From positions 7,950,612 through 8,014,611 of the forward strand of contig FN649741.1 of the NCBI GenBank assembly GCA_000310025.1: DNA of 64,000 nt. The letters are read 5' to 3'. The position numbers and the translations under genes were made by a program. This DNA is from Ectocarpus siliculosus (taxonomy: Eukaryota > Sar > Phaeophyceae > Ectocarpales > Ectocarpaceae). The first letter of the stretch is position 1. Each line of letters begins with the position of its first letter. Of the stretch, positions 58,561 through 64,000 are shown piece after piece. Under the pieces are notes generated by a model that saw only the letters and a program-made list of their open reading frames with translations, searched no databases and was not told the origin of the DNA.

Positions 58561-60548
58561 GGGGGGCAACAAGGGAAATGTTGTAGCTTTTGGGCTAGAT
58601 TTTCTATTTCGTACGTAAGACTATGTACATGTAGTTGTATTATCACATGTTTTCCTAGGTGTAGACAACAACTTCAATAGGCAACCTTTCTTGCAGAAGC
58701 CCAGCCCGACATACATTTTTTTTAACTAGTATCGTCAAGCCACCAAACACAGCGAAACGTTGGTGAGACAAGAAACGGCCGTTCCAAACGAAATAGCTTT
58801 CGACACGTGTACGAAGCGAAACGGTTGCAGAAAGACGATCAATATCACGCACACACCCCATCGGCCCTAAAAAGACGTGAATTTCGAGGAACTGTGGATG
58901 GCCTCAACTCCACCCCCACTACAAAATAACCTGATGGTGGACACGTGAACGCTTGTTGACCACGATTCGCCGGAAATGGTTAACTGGATGAGGAGGATTT
59001 TTGCAGTCGGGTGCTATCTACTAGCCGGTGGCGTAGCTGGAAATCCCTATCTGCTCTCAGCTCGGAATGCACTTTAGACCCACAACCAGCTACTGTTCAA
59101 ACTGATTACAGTGTTTTGTTATTATGAGCCCAGCAGTCGCCACTCTGCAACGATTGTCAAAGTAAAATTGTACTACATTTCAGCCTCCCGGCCATGGGCG
59201 CCGAGTTCGGCGCGAACTCAGAAACTCTTGCTGTGAACTGTAATACCCGAAGCATAGTTTCATTTTGTTTCTGCCGCAACACTGGCGTTTTTTCCTCAAA
59301 GAGACGGCCGCGCTCTCTAGGGGTTTCACCGTTCCTTAAGCAATGAGTACTTGTCCGAATATCAGTTGGAGCCTGGAGCTCCGGACCACGTGCCTTTTTT
59401 GTGCCGACCGCACGAGGCGCGAGAAATCGACCGCCCTGCACTACTTTCGACGCCCCCAGCAAAATGGTATTCCTCGGGTACTACGTAATCGTTTCGGCGT
59501 TCTCGGTGTTTGGGCGCCTCAAACTCGAAACACGTGGTATCGATCTCCGACCACGAATTGGTCCGATACGAAATTGGTCCGATGTCGACCAATTTGTGCA
59601 CAATGTAGTTACCGATTGGCCATCACTTCGGCTTTTTGAGAATGGCAAAAAGAGGTTCGGAGCAAACCTCTGCAACGTGCCCCGCGCATGCGTATTTCGC
59701 CGCGCTTGGATATTTGATATTCTTTCTTCTTGTTTTCGCGCACGCGTACGCATTTTCATGACTCGCTTTTCCTCGGAGCTGTGGAACCCTCGTCCAATCG
59801 AGGGGGTTTGTTTGTTCTCTGAGGAGCCCTCTTGTTAGTTTCCTAACCTCAGAGATTAAAGACCGGTGGTAAGACCTAGTCAGTCCTCAGGACTGACCTC
59901 GACGAGGCACACATATGTCATCGTCGAAGTCACGTCGCATTCCTTCTCCGACACGTGACACATGAACCGATGCTTCTCGAACCAATCACATAAAACTAGC
60001 TACGGATATGTAAAAGCTTCTCCACAGTCTCCATAATTTTCCTGCGGCTGTAAGAAGACCACGCCTGATTCTGTCCATCTGTCACGTCAGTTGTCGGGTA
60101 GAGTCGGGCCTGTCGTGTCGAACAACCGGCAGAAGACGTCAGCTTCAACCGAAAACGTACGCGGTGACAAGCTGTTTCTGATCTGATGTTGAACCATGTG
60201 TCAACACATGCCAACGTCAGCTGAGCGTTAGCACGGCAGCTGTCAGAGCGGCTGTGGAGCGAGCGTGTACGTGTGGGGAAAAGAGAATACAGCAGTAGCG
60301 TTCCCAGCATACATGCAGAAACGCGGTACAGACCGAAGCAATTTCAGCTCGTTTTTTTTTTTTTCCCGTTCAGGTCTGCCTGTCTATATCTGTCATACGG
60401 GGGAGATGTTCTGGACTGCTGTCTGTCTCATCTCGCCTCATCCCCACCGCATTCTTGAGACATCACGATGCTACGGTCACTACCTGATACTGTTCGCATG
60501 CTGGAAACGCACATGCATACATAGTTTGTTTCTTCGTTGCCCTTTCGA
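58561..60548. other. No gene recognised
   Basis: The longest frame (59401-59838, 145 codons, plus) has no recognisable domain and an overlapping opposite-strand frame. A short duplication of AATTGGTCCGAT occurs near 59558-59582. I assign no gene. Confidence 0.4.
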
Positions 60549-60550
60549 GG

Positions 60551-60577
<27 letters not shown>
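60551..60577. repeat. (GT)n microsatellite
   Basis: An uninterrupted GT dinucleotide run of about 27 bp. Confidence 0.95.
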
Positions 60578-60581
<4 letters not shown>

Positions 60582-60734
60582 GAGAAAAACAGAAAAACAC
60601 GGCTTGATGACGCCGTTCGATCAGTTCGTCCGTCTGCTGAATGCCATGAGGCCATGATTGAGTCCGACTGCTGAATGAACCACACACTGAGTCAGCCCCA
60701 AGTATGTAGTTTCCAGCAGCAGTTGAGCAATGTA

Positions 60735-61615
60735 TATGTCGTGGCGGTGTCAGCAGAGATGTGAGCAGTGCACACATCTCCGTGCAGACCGCCGAGCCCG
60801 AGGTCAGGAGGTCGGCACATGCACATATGTTGTTCATATCCATCCGATCGGCTGCGGACTTTCAACCCAAAAAATCCAGAAACTAGTTATTTTTGCAGCT
60901 AAAATCCTCCAGAAGGATCTCTTTAGAGTATCGATGAAAAAGCTCGTGGCGGTGTCAGCAGAGATGCAGAGCAGTGCACACATCTCCGTGCAGACCGCCG
61001 AGCCCGAGGTCGGGAGGTCGGCATGCACATATACACATCCGTGCGGTTGCGGGCTTTCAACCAAACAAAATCCAGAAAATATATAGCCAAGTTCCTGCTG
61101 GAGGATCTCTTTGACAGCAGGCAGTATCGATGAGAAAGCTCGCGCCGACCTCCCAAAAATGGGGCGAACCTAATTTTTCTTGGTGCACACAGCTAGCTGT
61201 GGTAGAGTAGGATATAAGTCTGTATCTCTTTTCCTATGTTTGCTTTTTGGATGTTCTTGCATCACCCCTTGCCGCGGTGCTCTCTTTACCCCACTCCAGA
61301 GGGATGCACACACATACACATGCGTGCGGCATGCGGGGCTTCAACCAAGAAAAATCCAGAAAAAACGCCGCGAAATCATTCGGCGTTCGTTCTGCTGGCT
61401 TGTCCGACTGCTGAATTAGCTATACGTACAGCAGCAACAGCAATGCAGCCCCATGTATGTAGTTTTCAGCAGCAGTCGCGCAATGTATGTCGGGGCGGTG
61501 TCAGCAGAAATACAGAGCAGTGCACACATATCCGTGCAAACCACCGAGCCCGAGGTCGGGAGGTCGGCATGCACATACATTCACATCGATCGGCGCGGCT
61601 GCGGACTTTCAACCA
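60735..61615. repeat. Three-to-four-copy tandem repeat cluster
   Basis: The block GGCGGTGTCAGCAGAGATG followed by GCAGTGCACACATCTCCGTG and CCGAGCCCGAGGTC-GGAGG occurs at about 60741, 60948 and 61494. It is followed each time by CGGCTGCGGACTTTCAACC and AAAATCCAGAAA-type sequence, which also appears alone near 61340. Spacing is uneven (about 207 and 546 bp), suggesting indels after duplication. Confidence 0.8.
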
Positions 61616-61962
61616 AATTAAATGAGAAAATCGTTAAAAAAAAAGCTCGCGCCGACCTGACGCGAAACCTTTGATACGAATCTATGCGTACGTATTTAGG
61701 GGGTGTCTTATCAGGCCGAAAAAATACGTATTTGGTTACGAAACCGTATTTTCTTGAAATATATGGAGGCGTTCCTCTACGTTTCCGTAAAAAGAGCAAG
61801 GCGTATTTTTTGGGGGCTTGCTCCTTTTACGGATCGGTAAAAAATTTCCCGCTTTTTTTCGGCTACCGGAGCAGACACCGGTCACGCGTGCTGTCTTCAT
61901 CACACCACACCTAGACAGCACCAACAGCACCCCAAAGTGCTTCCCAAGGCAACTCCACTACC

Positions 61963-64000
61963 ATGGCTGAGCGTGGGAAGCGTCAAGATCCCAGGGGGAT
62001 CGCAGCGCAACGCCGGGAGAAGCGCCGTCGGCGAGCTATCGACGAGGAGGATGTAGCCCATGACAAGAGATTCACAGTCTTGGGTCTTGTGAGGGCCGTA
62101 GTAGTGGCGGCGGGCGTCGTGGCAGCAGGAGAGGCTCATCGTGCCCACTGCCCTCAGGAACGGGAGCCCATCTACGAGCCCAAGCGTCTTCCGTGGGCTC
62201 AACACGAGGCGGACCTCGATAAACGGCACGGGTGGCGGCGGTCGTACCGCATGGAGAAAGGCAGTTTCCACAAGCTTGTCGAGCTACTCCGCCCTTCGCT
62301 GGAAGTCAACGCTTTCTTCGGCGGTGAGTGTTGATGTGTAGATGCAGCCGCCCACGGCAGGTATGCGTGATGAGGGTTCTTCTGGGTGTATATGTAGAAA
62401 GCAACGGGGAAGAGCACAAGTCTAAAACATGTGCTGTACATAGACTACTGCTGTAGTCTATGTTCCTGCTGCCTTTTTTAAAAAAGCAACTCGCTCGTCG
62501 AACATGCGGCAGCAGGGTACGTACAGCGCAGCAGCAGTATTGTACGATATACTGCTGTTACAAGACACATACTTGTACAGCAGCGGTCATTGTATGGGTT
62601 AAAGGCGGAGGTACTATTCGTGACGCTCACTACTGTGCAGCAGTATTCACAGGGCGTACAGTACACGCCGGCCCCACTAAACAAATACAGCCTCGTCGGG
62701 AGCCGATACCAATTGTCGTATCCCGCAATGACACAACAGCTGTCAGACACGTGCTCATCATGTGCAAAAAATGCGTATGTAGGTGATGAACACAGAGCCG
62801 TCTCCGTACCGTAGTACATAGGTAGGTGTATTGGGCCGGCAATCTGACGAGTTTGCGGAGAACATGCGCCCCCCGTCGTAGGTTGCTAAACTAAGTGCTG
62901 GCGATTGCAAACATGCCCCCTTTGACACTCGTACTTCTGTCCTGAACGACTCACGCTCATCCTGCAAACGTTACATCTGCGCGTCGCTCGGAAACCCCAC
63001 AGCACTGCGATCGCCAACCAACGGCGCCATAGCTGTGGAAGTCCGCGTTGCCGCGGCGTTGAGGATCCTGGCTGGCGGCAGTTACTGGGATGTTGCCCTC
63101 ATGTTTGGCTTGTCGAGGGCGGGTCACGTTCGACATCTTGTGGCAAGTGATCGATGCCATCAACGAGACGCCTGCGATTGGGGCATTTGACTTCCCCCCT
63201 GACCGAGGAAGGCTGCATGCGAAACGCCAATAGATTCAAGGTGAGACCTAACGGTGGTCAGTACTGCAACTACGGTTATTCTTGGCGGCATTCTTTCGAC
63301 CAACCGCGGGATATCGTGTATTTTTTCACGTCTGCTGTTTCCAGCCGTTTTAGCGTAGGGAGGACTATCTATACGCAGCCCTCGTTGATAAGAGAGAAAC
63401 AAAAGTGTTGTCGCCGGCGGGTACGAGTTCGGGTTGTCATCGTGGTCAGCATGGTTCGAACCGAAAAATATCCCCCGGGTCCCGGGTGGTTCGCCAGGCT
63501 TTCGGTGTCCTTTACAAATAAATGTTGTTGTCATCCTTTGTGTATGCTGGCCACGTTGGTTCGGCCCCGCAACAGCAGTGGCCCGGCAACAGATTTTAGC
63601 GATACAAGAGTGTGGAATCAATGCAGTCACCTCCGTGGCTCTAAAATGCCCTGATACCTTCGTACCGCTGTACGTGACGCATGATTATGATTAGGATAAT
63701 CAAACGGCCCAACTCTCAGTTTACATGGTATGCCCGCCGTTGCTGGCGATGGCGCCGTCGCCGATGACATCAACCCACACAACGTACAGCTGAACACTGT
63801 TACCAATTTTTGTCAACGTATCTCTCGACTTATTTTATATCCCTTCCCGACACTGCTACTTTCCCGCCCTCGTGTCTGCCGTCTACAAATGCAGGAGAAG
63901 AGCACCGATGGCATTTTCTCCTGGGTCGTCGCCGCCGTGGATGGTCTGTTCATCAAGGGCAGGGCTCCGTATGCTTTTAGGGTCCGCCGTCGTCCTCGCG
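61963..64000 (+). CDS. PIF/Harbinger-type transposase, partial at window end, possibly frameshifted
   Basis: DDE endonuclease of a PIF/Harbinger-like DNA transposon. Exon 1, 61963-62323, starts at ATG with a basic N-terminus and includes a DKRHGWRRSYRMEKGSFHKL stretch followed by VELLRP, the family's N-terminal block. It ends GGCG|GTGAGT (phase 1). A second coding block at about 62960-63240 has the conserved LRILAGGSYWDVALMFGLS; its acceptor is not fixed. A third exon from 63895 (TGCAG|GAGAAG) carries WVVAAVDGLFIKGRAP with the first catalytic Asp and runs off the window. In the second block, continuing FDILWQVIDAINETPAIGAF needs a shift near 63108, and EEGCMRNANRFK needs another at a C6 run near 63188-63193. 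Both are single extra C bases, so sequencing error and true decay are equally possible. The nuclease active site lies outside the window. Confidence 0.8.
62439..62462. repeat. Short perfect inverted repeat in a transposase intron
   Basis: CATAGACTAC-TGCT-GTAGTCTATG: 10-nt arms with a 4-nt loop. It lies in the first intron of the Harbinger-like gene and contains the CTGCTGTA word that recurs across the window. Confidence 0.8.

Noticed and set aside
1-64000. Integrated phycodnavirus sequence, as occurs in Ectocarpus
   Set aside because: No capsid, DNA polymerase, integrase or other viral core gene was recognised anywhere in the window.

Overview
The window looks like nuclear DNA of a brown alga close to Ectocarpus, or a related stramenopile. 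The evidence is short phase-matched exons in long introns, one leucine-rich repeat (LRR) per 72-bp exon (an arrangement known from Ectocarpus LRR genes), abundant transposon relics, TTAGGG-type repeats and two 100-N scaffold gaps. Attribution to the genus is inference. Coding density is low, and most short open frames are chance frames.

Layout. 1-13.8 kb is gene-poor and repetitive: a TCATGAGC satellite (1.26-2.49 kb), a large inverted repeat (6.9-7.9 kb), a hairpin cluster and a 37-nt inverted repeat (9.3-9.6 kb), and dispersed repeats. One possible signal-peptide exon lies at 11.12 kb. From 14.5 to 34.95 kb, all on the + strand, a single large receptor-kinase gene can be assembled. It has six LRR exons in ~0.82-kb tandem units, two LRR-cap exons, five tandem Pro/Thr/Ala-rich stalk exons, a transmembrane exon leading into a helical bundle that resembles the N-terminal domain of MLKL, and a TKL-type kinase domain with HGD in place of HRD. 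Every splice phase in this chain fits.

36.4-37.7 kb holds interstitial telomeric repeats and a minisatellite. They abut a 5'-truncated Na+/solute symporter gene (38.1-40.3 kb), followed directly by a truncated DIRS-like retrotransposon on the - strand (40.4-41.5 kb). 42.5-43.4 kb is a poly-G repeat with a gap.

48.0-55.2 kb is a nested transposon complex. A 3-kb LTR element with identical LTRs and a 5-bp target duplication sits inside a 7.2-kb pogo-like DNA transposon (CAGT inverted repeats, TA target). The pogo-like element is itself inserted in a repeat whose uninterrupted paralogue lies at 57.7-57.95 kb. The window ends inside a PIF/Harbinger-type transposase gene (61.96-64.0 kb, +).

The main discovery candidate is the receptor kinase: two arrays of phase-symmetric cassette exons in one gene, one for the presumed ligand-binding LRRs (phase 2-2) and one for the stalk (phase 1-1). 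Copies can be added, lost or skipped without breaking the frame. Inside the cell it combines an MLKL-like bundle with a non-RD kinase, which suggests a surface sensor linked to defence or cell-death signalling. That function is inference; the exon structure is read directly.
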